Of a DNA stretch of 64,000 nt, positions 16,996-25,520 are shown piece after piece. The stretch is from CAZABP01 sp964483245 (lineage in GTDB: Bacteria; Planctomycetota; UBA1135; UBA2386), in NCBI GenBank assembly GCA_964483245.1, contig CAZABP010000022.1, positions 1 to 64,000 of the forward strand, given 5' to 3'. Position 1 is the first letter of the stretch. Every line of letters begins with the position of its first letter. The notes beneath the pieces were generated by a model, which saw only the letters and a list, made by a program, of their open reading frames with translations, searched no databases and was not told the DNA's origin. The position numbers were made by a program, and so were the translations under genes.

Positions 16996-18278
16996 GACGC
17001 ACCTCCGCCCGCCCGCTTCTGCTCGATCATCTGGAAGTACGATTCCAGCCGGTTCTTGATGTTGGACGCCGAGAAGTAGCGCGGATCCACCAAGTCGCTC
17101 TCGATGAATCCGCCGGGCCGGCCGGTGCGCGCTTCGACTTCGCGCAACATCATCAGTTGGCCGGCGCTGAACGAGTTGCAGCTCTTGACCGAGTTCACCA
17201 GGAAGCCGTCGGCGCGGTAGTCGTCGACGTATCGCGCCAGCATCGCGACCCGCGTCGGCAGGTTCAGGTTCGTGTAACACCCCATGCAGTAGTCGGCGAG
17301 CGACTCGAGCGGGCGCGCCGGGTCGTGGCGGAAGCCGTTGTCGTAGACGCCGCCGACCTTGGTGTAGGTCGAGGCGACGACGACCGCCCCCTCGTCGGCG
17401 AACATCTGCCAGAACTGTCGGAAGCTGGTCCAATTCGGCGGGCCTTCGACGACGAGGCGGTAGCGCTCGCGCCCGATCTCGCCGTCCGGCGTGATGGGAC
17501 CCTTGCCGGCGCGGGCGCGCTCCGTCACTTCCTCGCGCAGCTCGCGGTAGTAGTCGATCGCATCCTGCGTGCCGCGGAACGCCGTGAAGATCGGACCGAT
17601 GTAGTAGACGCCGCCGAAATACGCGTCGATCGGCGACGGCACCTGTTTCGCCGATTCGAGCACGTCGACGAGATGCTGTTCGGCACGCGCCGAGCGCGCC
17701 AGCAGCTCGCGCAGCCGGTCCTCGTCGTAGGCCTTGCCGCTGATCTGCTCGAGTGCGGGGATCACCTTCTTGCGCAGCTGATCGACGACGTAGCGGCGCA
17801 TCGCCGGCGTGATCTCGCCGTCCCCCTGATATGGCACGTGCAGCATCACGGTCGGCGCGCCGTACTCGAGTGCCAGGATCTCGAACCACTTCATGAACGT
17901 GAAGCAGCCGGTGTACGACAGCAACAGCAGGTCTGGCGGTGGCAGCCGCTCACCGGTCGGACCGACGTTGCCCGACTTCAACATGCCGACGTCGCACTTG
18001 ACGTAGGTGCAGACGTCCTCGGAGTGGCCGAGCTTCTCGGCCAATGCGATGTAGTCACGTGACTTGCCGCGCATCCCCGACTGCAGCGCGTTGATCTCCG
18101 GCAGCACCGGGAGCACGTCGAAGGCGGCCAGCAGCTCGGTCAGGTTGCCCGGTACGAACGTGTAGGCGCACTTGGCGCCGGTCTCCGGTGCGCGCGCGAG
18201 CCGGGTGAAGTGCTCGGCGATCATGCGCTTCTGCCGCTCCTGGCTGCGGTCCTTCTGCGCGGGAACAGGATTCGCCAT
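16992..18278 (-). CDS. bcrB: Benzoyl-CoA reductase (class I, ATP-dependent), subunit B
   Basis: A 428-residue subunit of the BcrB/BadE/BzdO type, homologous to the alpha subunits of 2-hydroxyacyl-CoA dehydratases. With subunit C it forms the module that binds benzoyl-CoA and two [4Fe-4S] clusters and reduces the ring. Conserved cysteines are visible in DVCTYVKCDVGML, LSYTGCFTFMKWFE, DYCMGCYTN and NSVKSCNSFSAGQ. The ATG at 18278 lies two bases after the bcrC stop. The size fits the 48-kDa subunit of Thauera aromatica. Confidence 0.92.
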   Translation of the reverse strand: MANPVPAQKDRSQERQKRMIAEHFTRLARAPETGAKCAYTFVPGNLTELLAAFDVLPVLPEINALQSGMRGKSRDYIALAEKLGHSEDVCTYVKCDVGMLKSGNVGPTGERLPPPDLLLLSYTGCFTFMKWFEILALEYGAPTVMLHVPYQGDGEITPAMRRYVVDQLRKKVIPALEQISGKAYDEDRLRELLARSARAEQHLVDVLESAKQVPSPIDAYFGGVYYIGPIFTAFRGTQDAIDYYRELREEVTERARAGKGPITPDGEIGRERYRLVVEGPPNWTSFRQFWQMFADEGAVVVASTYTKVGGVYDNGFRHDPARPLESLADYCMGCYTNLNLPTRVAMLARYVDDYRADGFLVNSVKSCNSFSAGQLMMLREVEARTGRPGGFIESDLVDPRYFSASNIKNRLESYFQMIEQKRAGGGAS

Positions 18279-18280
18279 GA

Positions 18281-19453
18281 CTAGACTCCGCTCCACAGCT
18301 TGATCGAGTCCGCAAACGTGCCGGCCTGCTCCCGGATCACCTGGAACTGCCCGGTGTTCTCACTGAACTTGAATGCGGTCCACGGGATGCCGGCGCGCTC
18401 GATCGCTCGCGTCGCCATCGGCTGGTCCAGCAGGGCGGGGTCGCAGAAGCTGGCGGCCGCGAAGATCACGCCTTCCGCTCCGCTCTGCCGCACGCGGTCG
18501 ACCAGTTCCTGCCCCTTGGAGTCGTCCGCGATGTAGCGGATCGGGCTCGCGACCGACTGGTGCAGGAACGCATCCACCAATGCGGCCAGCGGCTCGCCGT
18601 CCGTCCGGATGTCGCCGCGGATCCAGCGATGCACGAGGATCAGGTCGTCGTCGACGATGTAGCAGCCGGCACGCTCGAGGGTCTTGATCAAACCCAGCGG
18701 CGGCTGCTCGCAGAACGAACCGGTCAACACGACGCGCGCCTGGTCGAGCGGCCGCCGCGAGTCGTCCGCGGCGACGAGGGCGGCGTAGCGCTCGAGCAGG
18801 TCGAGATGTTCGTCGACCGGCAGGATCAGGCCGGCGCGCATCACGACGTACAGTTCGGCGGACGGCACCTTCCACGGCTGCTCGCGCCGCATCTGGTACA
18901 GCGCGTCGACGCTGCGGCGGTGGCGGTTGAACAGCGCGATGGCCTGACGCAGCGCCGTCGCCTCGAGCGGACGCGCGCCCCGCTCGGCGAGGTCGTGGCT
19001 GAGCTCGGTGAGCTCGTGCCGCCAGAACTCGCCGCCGATCGCTGCATCGAAGTCCTGCGGCACGTCGAGGTAGCGCACCAGCTTGGCCGGGAACTGCAGC
19101 TTCCACATCCCGGACAGGTTGCGGATCACATCGCAGGTGGCCGGGAACAGCATGCCGTCCAGACAATCGAAGCTGCCGTTGAGACCGAGCTCGATCGTGC
19201 TGCGCGGGATGTGGCAGATGTAGGACTGATAGAACGCGTCGCCGCGGATGATCTCGACGTCGTCGCCGCCGCCGGCGATGCCGACCGGGAGCACGCCCTG
19301 CGCCCACAGCAGTTCGCGCGGGGCGTAGACCGGCAGGTAGCCGACCGCGAGACCGTGCGTGCGCTGTTTCCAGGTGCGCACGGTGCCAAGCGTCAGGTCG
19401 CGCACGACCTGCTCGGCAGTGGACAACAGCGCCTTCAGCTCGCCCGCGGTCAT
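18281..19453 (-). CDS. bcrC: Benzoyl-CoA reductase (class I, ATP-dependent), subunit C
   Basis: A 390-residue subunit of the BcrC/BadD/BzdN type, pairing with subunit B to form the substrate-reducing half. Candidate cluster ligands are in YICHIPRSTIELG, DCLDGMLFPATCDVI and the C-terminal AASFCDPALLD. The segment LTGSFCEQPPLGLIKTLE is also characteristic of this family. The ATG at 19453 overlaps the dch stop (ATGA). About 44 kDa, as in Thauera. Gene order C-B-A-D is the same as in known bcr/bad operons. Confidence 0.92.
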   Translation of the reverse strand: MTAGELKALLSTAEQVVRDLTLGTVRTWKQRTHGLAVGYLPVYAPRELLWAQGVLPVGIAGGGDDVEIIRGDAFYQSYICHIPRSTIELGLNGSFDCLDGMLFPATCDVIRNLSGMWKLQFPAKLVRYLDVPQDFDAAIGGEFWRHELTELSHDLAERGARPLEATALRQAIALFNRHRRSVDALYQMRREQPWKVPSAELYVVMRAGLILPVDEHLDLLERYAALVAADDSRRPLDQARVVLTGSFCEQPPLGLIKTLERAGCYIVDDDLILVHRWIRGDIRTDGEPLAALVDAFLHQSVASPIRYIADDSKGQELVDRVRQSGAEGVIFAAASFCDPALLDQPMATRAIERAGIPWTAFKFSENTGQFQVIREQAGTFADSIKLWSGV

Positions 19454-20232
19454 GCGTGCCTCCATTGCGGTGGGCGCTTGTCCAGGAACGCCCGGATCCC
19501 TTCGCCGGCATCGGCGACATGCATCAGGTCCGTGCGGTACAGCTGTTCCGCCGCGGCCAGGTCCTGTTCGAAGCGCCGCGCGAAGCCGAGCCGCGCGGCG
19601 GCGACGGCGTAGCGCAGACTCGCAGCGGACAGCGGCAACAGGTGCCGTTCGCACCAGGCGAGCGCGGCAGCCCACGGATCTGCTGCAATCTCGTCGACCA
19701 GGCCACAGCGCAGCGCCTCGTCGGCGGTCATGGTGCGCCCGGTCAGCAGCAACTCGTCGGCGGCGCCGCGCGGCATGCGCTCGGGCAGCACGATCGAGCC
19801 GACCGGCGCGAACACGCCGAGCTTGATCTCCGGTTGGCCGAGGCGCGCATCCGGCGCGGCGATCAAGCGGTGTGCGAATGCGGCCAGCTCCAGCCCGCCG
19901 CCGAGGCACTGTCCGCGCACGGCTGCGAGTACGGGTACACGCGCGGCGAGGATCGCGCGGAACAGAGCATGGAAACCGGTCAGCATCGCGCCGACCTGCT
20001 CCGGCAGATGCTCTTCGACGCTGGCGCCGAACGAGAAGTGCGGGCCGTCCCCTTCGATGCAGACGGCGCGCAGGCGGGGAGCGGCCGCGGCGCGATGGAA
20101 CAGCTCGGTCAGCGCCCGCGTCATCGCGCTGTCCAGCACGTTGCCCTTGGGTCGCGCCAGCAGCGCGCGCCAGACCGACTCCCCGGCGTGCGCTTCGACG
20201 CGGACCGGCCCGTCCAGCACCGGCGCGGTCAC
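19450..20232 (-). CDS. dch: Cyclohexa-1,5-dienecarbonyl-CoA hydratase
   Basis: A 260-residue crotonase-fold enzyme that adds water to the diene made by benzoyl-CoA reductase, giving 6-hydroxycyclohex-1-ene-1-carbonyl-CoA. The sequence HFSFGASVEEHLPEQ in the oxyanion-hole region is typical of Dch enzymes rather than general enoyl-CoA hydratases, and GQCLGGGLELA supplies the second oxyanion NH. The GTG at 20232 overlaps the oah stop (GTGA). Position between oah and bcrC supports the assignment. A generic enoyl-CoA hydratase is the less likely alternative. Confidence 0.9.
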   Translation of the reverse strand: MTAPVLDGPVRVEAHAGESVWRALLARPKGNVLDSAMTRALTELFHRAAAAPRLRAVCIEGDGPHFSFGASVEEHLPEQVGAMLTGFHALFRAILAARVPVLAAVRGQCLGGGLELAAFAHRLIAAPDARLGQPEIKLGVFAPVGSIVLPERMPRGAADELLLTGRTMTADEALRCGLVDEIAADPWAAALAWCERHLLPLSAASLRYAVAAARLGFARRFEQDLAAAEQLYRTDLMHVADAGEGIRAFLDKRPPQWRHA

Positions 20233-21335
20233 GACCCCGCCGCCGCCGCGTGCGCGGCATGCAGGATCTCTTCGGTCAGCGCCGCGTCCCAGCCTGCGCC
20301 CTCGGCGAGCCGGCGGCGCAACAGCAGGAAGTCCGCCTCGCGGCATTGCCGGCCGCCCTCGTGGAACGCGCGGAAGCCGGCGCGTCCCTCGGTCATCATG
20401 TTCAGTCCGAGCCAGGCGCGGTTGCTCTCGCGATTGCGGTCCCAGTGCGCGAGCTTGTGCTTGCGGACGCTCTCGATCGTCTTGGTCAGACAACCAGGCA
20501 TCGTCATCGCCAGCGACGTCACGAGCTGGTCGACCGCCTCGTCGAGCAGGCTCAGATCGATCTCGCCGAGCGAGACCAGCTTCTTCGCCGCAGCCAGCTC
20601 ACTGCCCTGCTTGAACTCGCCGTGCACGACCCGGCCGAAGTCGTCGGTCCATGTCTCGGTGACGACCATCGGGTTCGGCACGAAGCGTCCGTCGACCTTC
20701 AGCGCCGGCACGAGCCGCGTCAGCAGACCGAGCCGGTGTGCCTTGTGCGCGCTCCACGGCTCGCACAGCGCGCAGCTCTCCATCGCGCGTTCGATGCCGA
20801 CGAACAGCGGCAGGAAGTCGGTGCTGCCACCATCCGGCGCCGAGCCATGCTTCGGTCCGGCCTGCCCGAAAGTCGCCAGATCCTGCGCCAGCGAGAAGTC
20901 GCAGGCCATCCCGATCTCCTGACCACCCGCGATCCGCATCCCGTTGACGCGGCAGATCACCGGTTTGTCGCAGTGCAGGATCGCCGTCACCATGTCGTTG
21001 AACAGGCGCATGTACTGCCGGTACTCCTCCGGCCGGCCGGCGTAGTACTCCGCATACTCGGCAGTGTTGCCGCCGGTGCAGAACGCGCGCGTGCCGGCGC
21101 CGGTGAACACGACGGCGACGCAGGCGCGGTCGTTCGACGCGGCGCGCATCGCCAGGATCACGCCTTTCACCATCGCCGTCGTGTACGAGTTCAGTTGGCC
21201 CGGGTTGTCGAGCAGGATCCGCGTCGCGTGCAGGCCGTCGACCGGCCTGCCGGCGGGATCCCTGACCGGGAGCGGATCGATGCGGATGCCGCGTTGCTCG
21301 ACGCGGTCGACGAGATCGTGGTTCTTGTGGTCCAT
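20229..21335 (-). CDS. oah: 6-oxocyclohex-1-ene-1-carbonyl-CoA hydrolase (ring-opening)
   Basis: A 368-residue crotonase-superfamily enzyme of the Oah/BamA/BzdY type, which hydrates and cleaves the ring ketone to give 3-hydroxypimelyl-CoA. It is longer than ordinary hydratases, as expected. Family-specific segments include NPGQLNSYTTAMVKGVI, TGAGTRAFCTGGNTAEYAEYY, GMRIAGGQEIGMACDFS and GPKHGSAPDGGSTDFLP. Oah marks the Thauera-type branch of the pathway; Rhodopseudomonas uses BadK, BadH and BadI instead. It starts four bases after the had stop. Confidence 0.95.
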   Translation of the reverse strand: MDHKNHDLVDRVEQRGIRIDPLPVRDPAGRPVDGLHATRILLDNPGQLNSYTTAMVKGVILAMRAASNDRACVAVVFTGAGTRAFCTGGNTAEYAEYYAGRPEEYRQYMRLFNDMVTAILHCDKPVICRVNGMRIAGGQEIGMACDFSLAQDLATFGQAGPKHGSAPDGGSTDFLPLFVGIERAMESCALCEPWSAHKAHRLGLLTRLVPALKVDGRFVPNPMVVTETWTDDFGRVVHGEFKQGSELAAAKKLVSLGEIDLSLLDEAVDQLVTSLAMTMPGCLTKTIESVRKHKLAHWDRNRESNRAWLGLNMMTEGRAGFRAFHEGGRQCREADFLLLRRRLAEGAGWDAALTEEILHAAHAAAAGS

Positions 21336-21339
21336 GGGT

Positions 21340-22410
21340 TCAGTCCGGCAGCAGCACGACGCGCCGTGACACGCGGTGGGCGTGCAGGTCGGCGAAGGTC
21401 TGGTTGATCGAAGACAGCGGCCGGGCTTCGAGGAACGGGGCCAGCGCGACGCGGCCGCTGAGCACGAGGTCGAGCACGGCCGGGTAGTGCTGCGGCAGGC
21501 AGCCCCAGTTCCCTTCGGCGCGCGCGTCGAACGCCATCAGGTTGGACAAGCGCACGGAGACCTTGTCCGGCGTATAGCCGACGACCGACAGATAGCTGCC
21601 CGGCTCGAGCAGGCCGAACGCTGTCGTCTGGCCGGCCGCGGTCCCCGACGTCTCGAAGATCCGCACGCGCCAGGTCGGGATCCCTCGCTCGGCCAGCAAC
21701 ACGCGCACGCGTTTGCGCAGGTCGCGGAACTCGAGCTGATCGACGCGCCAGGTCGCGGCCGCGCCGTGCTCCTGCATCATCGCCAGCCGCTCGTCGCGCA
21801 CGTCGAGCGCCACGACGACGGCGCCGCGCGCCGCTGCGAGCTGTACGCCGAACCCGCCGACGCCGCCACAGCCGACGAAGATCGCGAGATCTCCCGCCGC
21901 GAGCTCACTGCGCTGGATCGCCTGGTATGGCGTCGTCACGGCATCCGCGATCACTGCCAGGTCCGCCAGCGCGAGACCGTTCGGATTGACGGTCCGGTCG
22001 TCGAGCGGGGGGACGCGACAGAGGCCATGCGCCGGCACGCGCACATGACTGGCGAAACCGCCGTGCACGTCATTGCCTGGGAAGATCTGCTTGCTGCAGA
22101 TCGAGCCGTGGCCGCTGGCGCATGCGGCACAGGTGCCGCACGGGATCACGGCGGGCACGACGACGGCGGTGCCGAGCCAGTGGTCCGCGCCGGATCCGGC
22201 CGTGACGACGCGGCCGCTGATCTCATGTCCCAGCGTCAGCGGCAGGGGATGCCGCGTCGGCACGCCGTCGTAGAAGAAGCCGAGATCGGTATGGCAGACG
22301 CCGCAGCCGGCGACTTCCACCAGGACTTCACCTGGACCGGGGGCTTCCTCGCGGTGAACGAGAGTCTGCGGCTTGCCCGGTTCGTGGACCGTCCAGGCGG
22401 CAACTTGCAT
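21340..22410 (-). CDS. had: 6-hydroxycyclohex-1-ene-1-carbonyl-CoA dehydrogenase
   Basis: A 356-residue zinc-type medium-chain alcohol dehydrogenase that oxidises the 6-hydroxy group with NAD+. The catalytic zinc site is GCGVCHTDLGFF with GHEISG, the structural zinc cysteines are in PCGTCAACASGHGSIC, and the NAD loop is VGCGGVGGFGVQLA. It is the first gene of the operon; the ATG has GGAGG five bases upstream. The 109-bp leader region contains a perfect palindrome at 22479-22496, a likely regulator site. Confidence 0.93.
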   Translation of the reverse strand: MQVAAWTVHEPGKPQTLVHREEAPGPGEVLVEVAGCGVCHTDLGFFYDGVPTRHPLPLTLGHEISGRVVTAGSGADHWLGTAVVVPAVIPCGTCAACASGHGSICSKQIFPGNDVHGGFASHVRVPAHGLCRVPPLDDRTVNPNGLALADLAVIADAVTTPYQAIQRSELAAGDLAIFVGCGGVGGFGVQLAAARGAVVVALDVRDERLAMMQEHGAAATWRVDQLEFRDLRKRVRVLLAERGIPTWRVRIFETSGTAAGQTTAFGLLEPGSYLSVVGYTPDKVSVRLSNLMAFDARAEGNWGCLPQHYPAVLDLVLSGRVALAPFLEARPLSSINQTFADLHAHRVSRRVVLLPD

Positions 22411-22478
22411 CGATGCCTCCAGCGCGGGATCGGGGACGGCCCGCGAACCCGCGCTGGCGCGCTGAATTGCCGGCTCTT

Positions 22479-22496
22479 GCTGACGCGAGCGTCAGC
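22479..22496. promoter_or_regulatory. Perfect 8-2-8 palindrome, candidate operator of the benzoyl-CoA operon
   Basis: GCTGACGC, GA, GCGTCAGC, positioned 69 bases before the had start codon and 23 bases after the cytochrome stop. The size and symmetry suit a dimeric repressor such as a TetR or MarR protein. No regulator gene lies nearby. It has no following T-run, so an intrinsic terminator for the cytochrome gene is less likely. Confidence 0.55.
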
Positions 22497-22519
22497 CTGG
22501 CCGCAGCGCCGTGGTCAGG

Positions 22520-25288
22520 TCACGGCAGCCAGTTGCCGGCGCTGCCCTTGACCAGGCCGTCGGCGTCCAGCCACGAGTCGAGCACGATGCCGGTCGCCGG
22601 GTCGCTGAGCCGGCGGATCAGCGTCGCGCCGAGCGGGCCGGCGAACGTCGGGTCGGTTGCGCCGTCGCGCAGGTTCGGCACGTTCGGCACGACCATCGCG
22701 TGGTTGTTCGACGCGGTAGCGACGCCGGTCGGCAGCACGACGCGGTCCAGGTTGTAGTGGACGAGTGCCGGGTTGAAGCGCGTGTTCGGCGCGACATTGA
22801 ACGGCTGGCGGTTGGCGTCGCTGTCGAGCGGGTTGATCGGTCGGCCCTGCCGGTCGAACAGGAACAGACCGCTGCCGAGGCCGGCGACCATGTGCACCCA
22901 GATCGGCGAGTTCATCTGGTTGCCCGGATTCTGACCGATGTGCGATTGCAGCATCGTGAAGTCCAGGTTGCCGAAGTCGTTGTTCGCCATCTGCGTGCGG
23001 AACGTGCTGTAGATCCCGCTGTAGTTGGTCATGCCCTCGCTGGTCAGGTGGCACGCGACGCAATAGCGCGGTCCTTCATTGCTCGAAGTGACCTTGCCGC
23101 GGATCGAGTGCGCCAACATCGTGTTGAACCCCAGCGCCGGGAACTGCACGCCCGGATTGGCGCCGCGCCCCTCACGGTCGGAGAAGCAGAACACCTCCGA
23201 CCGCGCGTTGTTCAGGTCCTTGTATTGGAAGAACACCTTCGTGTTGGCGTTGAACTGCTCGATCTTGTTGTCCGGACCGACGCCGAGCTGGAACGGCACC
23301 GGTGACTGGTAGACGAAGTCGGCGTCCTCTTCCTCGAACACGATCCGCTGTCCGGTGATGTTCGAGAAGTTGTTGCCCTCGTCGTATTCACCCTGCAGGT
23401 GGCAGCCGATGCAGGTGTTGGTCCACGCCGAGTGGCACGACGCGCAGCTCATGTTGTCCATGTGGCTGAAACCGGCGGTGACGCCGCCAGCCTGCTGCGG
23501 GCCGATGCCGGTCGCCGCATTGCCGTCGGCGCGGCCCATCGAATACGACGCCTTGGCGCTGTAGACCGGCTGGTTCGTGAACGGGTGCAGCTTGCCACTG
23601 TCGACGACGACGTCCTTGGTCTGCACGACGAACAGGCGCCGGCCGCTGGTGCGGCTGGTCAGATACAGGTTGCCGTCCGCCTCCTTGACGACGTGGCGCA
23701 GCACCCTGCCGGCACCATCGAAGGCCATCTCCTTCTGTGTGCCGTCGTAGGCGGTGCCGACCATGGTCGGCGCATACGTGTCGACCTTGCCGTGGCACGA
23801 CTCGCAACGGATCTTGACGGCGTGCTCCATGCGGCTCGCGATCTGCTCGCCGTTCGGATCTCCGACGTCACCGCCGTGCACTTCGTAGCTGCCGTGGCAG
23901 TCGATGCAGCCCATGCCGGCCGCGTAGTGCACGTCCTCCGGCGTGTCGTCGCGGTTGTCGCCGTCGTAGTCCTCCATCAGGATGTACTGGTTCGCGTTGC
24001 GGCCGTTGAACGTGTTGTTGTCGACGACCGGATCGAACAGGCGCGTGTCGCGCGCGGTGTTGGTGAACCGGACCGGGTTGGCCGGGTACTGCACGCGGTT
24101 GCGCAGGTTTTGGTTCTGATCGAGGCGGATGCCCCAGTACTGCATGACCGTGCGGTTCGAACCCTGGTGGCAGCCGGCGCAGGTGTGGTCATCGATGCCC
24201 TCCTGCTGCATGCCGTTTGCCAGCGTTTTCTTGACGCTCAGGATCCGGTGCGCGCGCACGTGCGCGCGCTCCGGCTCGTCGATGTCATCCGGATCGATCG
24301 GTTCGGTCCGGTCGACGTTCGGGTCGCGGCTGCCGGTGCGCCCACCCAGGCTGTACGGCATGTGGCACGCCGTGCAGCCGGACGAGCGGTAGTCACCGGC
24401 GCGGTTGTTGGCGCCAGCGCTGCCGAGGTGGCAGTCACCGCAGGTGAATGCGATCTGCTCGTGGTACAGGTGCGCCAGCGGCGAGTTGCTGATCACGCTG
24501 CCGTCGGGATTCACGTCGTCGAGCAGCCCGGCCGCGTTGTAGGCCTGGTTGCGGAACATCCCCTGCCCCGGCGTGCCGCGCACGCTGTAGACCGGGTACT
24601 CCTTCAGCTCGCCGATCATGCCGAATGGCGCGGTCGCCGGGTTGAAGTCCGGGTCGACGACGGCGCGGAAGCCGAGGTCGTTCGCCGTGTCCAGGTACAG
24701 CCCGACGTGCGCCGGCAGGTGGTTGTCGTGGCCGGCCGCATACGTGGCGCCACCGAGGATGCCCATCTCGGTCGCCAGTGGACTGCCGGCGACGGAGTCG
24801 GCGTGGTTCTGGTGGCACTGCCCGCACGAACGCGCCTGCGTGACCACACGCAGGTCACCCGGCTGAATGAACTGCAGATAGTCGATCGCCGTGTACGTGC
24901 GCCCGTTGGCCGTGTAGTCCGGGAACTTGTCGATGCCGGCCAGAGTCAGCCGGTTGAAATACGCCAGCTGGTTGACGCGGAGGTTCTCGCGGTCGCCGAT
25001 CTGCGGCGGCGGCGGCACGTGGCTCTCCTCCTTCGTGGCGCCGTCCGGATTGCCGCCGTGACAGGTCGTGCAGGTCAGGTTGTCGGCACCTGGGAATGGG
25101 TGGGGGTTCTCGAGCCCCGGCCCGCTGTAGTCGTTGCCGGTCGACCCGTTGTGGCAGGTCATGCACGACTGCGCAGTCGAGGCGGAACCGTCCCGTCCGC
25201 CGCCGCTGCATGCGGCCAGCAGCGCGAATGCGCTGAGCGAAACGGCACGGAACCACGGAACGCGGAGACCGCGGCGCGGATTGCTCAT
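22520..25288 (-). CDS. Eleven-haem c-type cytochrome lipoprotein
   Basis: A 922-residue protein with a lipoprotein signal (lipobox LLAAC at about residues 23-27) and eleven CxxCH haem sites. The first two are near the N-terminus (SCMTCH, TCTTCH), the rest are spread to RYCVACH near the C-terminus. Unlike the compact cytochromes at 28.8-33.3 kb, long non-haem stretches separate the sites, so it is a large surface or periplasmic protein with haem domains rather than a short wire. The ATG at 25288 is chosen for the lipoprotein signal and an AAGAGGG upstream. It reads toward the benzoyl-CoA operon with a 109-bp gap, so it could be co-regulated. The electron acceptor is unknown. Confidence 0.88.
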   Translation of the reverse strand: MSNPRRGLRVPWFRAVSLSAFALLAACSGGGRDGSASTAQSCMTCHNGSTGNDYSGPGLENPHPFPGADNLTCTTCHGGNPDGATKEESHVPPPPQIGDRENLRVNQLAYFNRLTLAGIDKFPDYTANGRTYTAIDYLQFIQPGDLRVVTQARSCGQCHQNHADSVAGSPLATEMGILGGATYAAGHDNHLPAHVGLYLDTANDLGFRAVVDPDFNPATAPFGMIGELKEYPVYSVRGTPGQGMFRNQAYNAAGLLDDVNPDGSVISNSPLAHLYHEQIAFTCGDCHLGSAGANNRAGDYRSSGCTACHMPYSLGGRTGSRDPNVDRTEPIDPDDIDEPERAHVRAHRILSVKKTLANGMQQEGIDDHTCAGCHQGSNRTVMQYWGIRLDQNQNLRNRVQYPANPVRFTNTARDTRLFDPVVDNNTFNGRNANQYILMEDYDGDNRDDTPEDVHYAAGMGCIDCHGSYEVHGGDVGDPNGEQIASRMEHAVKIRCESCHGKVDTYAPTMVGTAYDGTQKEMAFDGAGRVLRHVVKEADGNLYLTSRTSGRRLFVVQTKDVVVDSGKLHPFTNQPVYSAKASYSMGRADGNAATGIGPQQAGGVTAGFSHMDNMSCASCHSAWTNTCIGCHLQGEYDEGNNFSNITGQRIVFEEEDADFVYQSPVPFQLGVGPDNKIEQFNANTKVFFQYKDLNNARSEVFCFSDREGRGANPGVQFPALGFNTMLAHSIRGKVTSSNEGPRYCVACHLTSEGMTNYSGIYSTFRTQMANNDFGNLDFTMLQSHIGQNPGNQMNSPIWVHMVAGLGSGLFLFDRQGRPINPLDSDANRQPFNVAPNTRFNPALVHYNLDRVVLPTGVATASNNHAMVVPNVPNLRDGATDPTFAGPLGATLIRRLSDPATGIVLDSWLDADGLVKGSAGNWLP

Positions 25289-25420
25289 GGTGGAACCCTC
25301 TTCCCTGTGGATTCCCGCGCGAGCTGACATCACGCGAGAATCGTGACGACGAAGCATACGCCGGTTATCGGCAGCCGGCCGCAGGTGTCTTGTTCTGCGA
25401 CGCCGCGCCGCTCTCGCAAT

Positions 25421-25487
25421 GGGACGCTTGGTGTCAGACTCCAACCCTCCCGAATCGGGAGGGATGGTGTCAGACTCCAACCCTCCC
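25421..25487. repeat. Degenerate tandem hairpin repeat, copy 5
   Basis: Two copies of TGGTGTCAGACTCCAACC, each ending in CCTCCC, are separated by CGAATCGGGAGGGA. The core GGTGTCAGACTCC is a diverged form of GGGGTCAGACCCC, and GGGAGG/CCTCCC arms allow hairpins. It lies between divergent genes. Confidence 0.75.
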
Positions 25488-25508
25488 ATGCCGGCGGGTC
25501 CTGCGGGC

Positions 25509-25514
25509 TAGACT
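25509..25514 (+). promoter_or_regulatory. Extended -10 element TAGACT
   Basis: TGCGGGCTAGACT is followed by six bases and then the ATG at 25521. If used as a -10, transcription would begin at about the A of the start codon, giving a leaderless message. Confidence 0.6.
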
Positions 25515-25520
25515 CCGCGA

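Noticed and set aside
23399..25327. A 642-codon plus-strand frame
   Set aside because: Antisense to the 11-haem cytochrome, Val/Ala/Arg/His rich because CxxCH codons read backwards. No domain.
25421..25487. Possible CRISPR array
   Set aside because: Only two copies of a 23-bp unit with a 13-bp gap that pairs with the flanks. It belongs to the hairpin repeat family; no cas gene is nearby.
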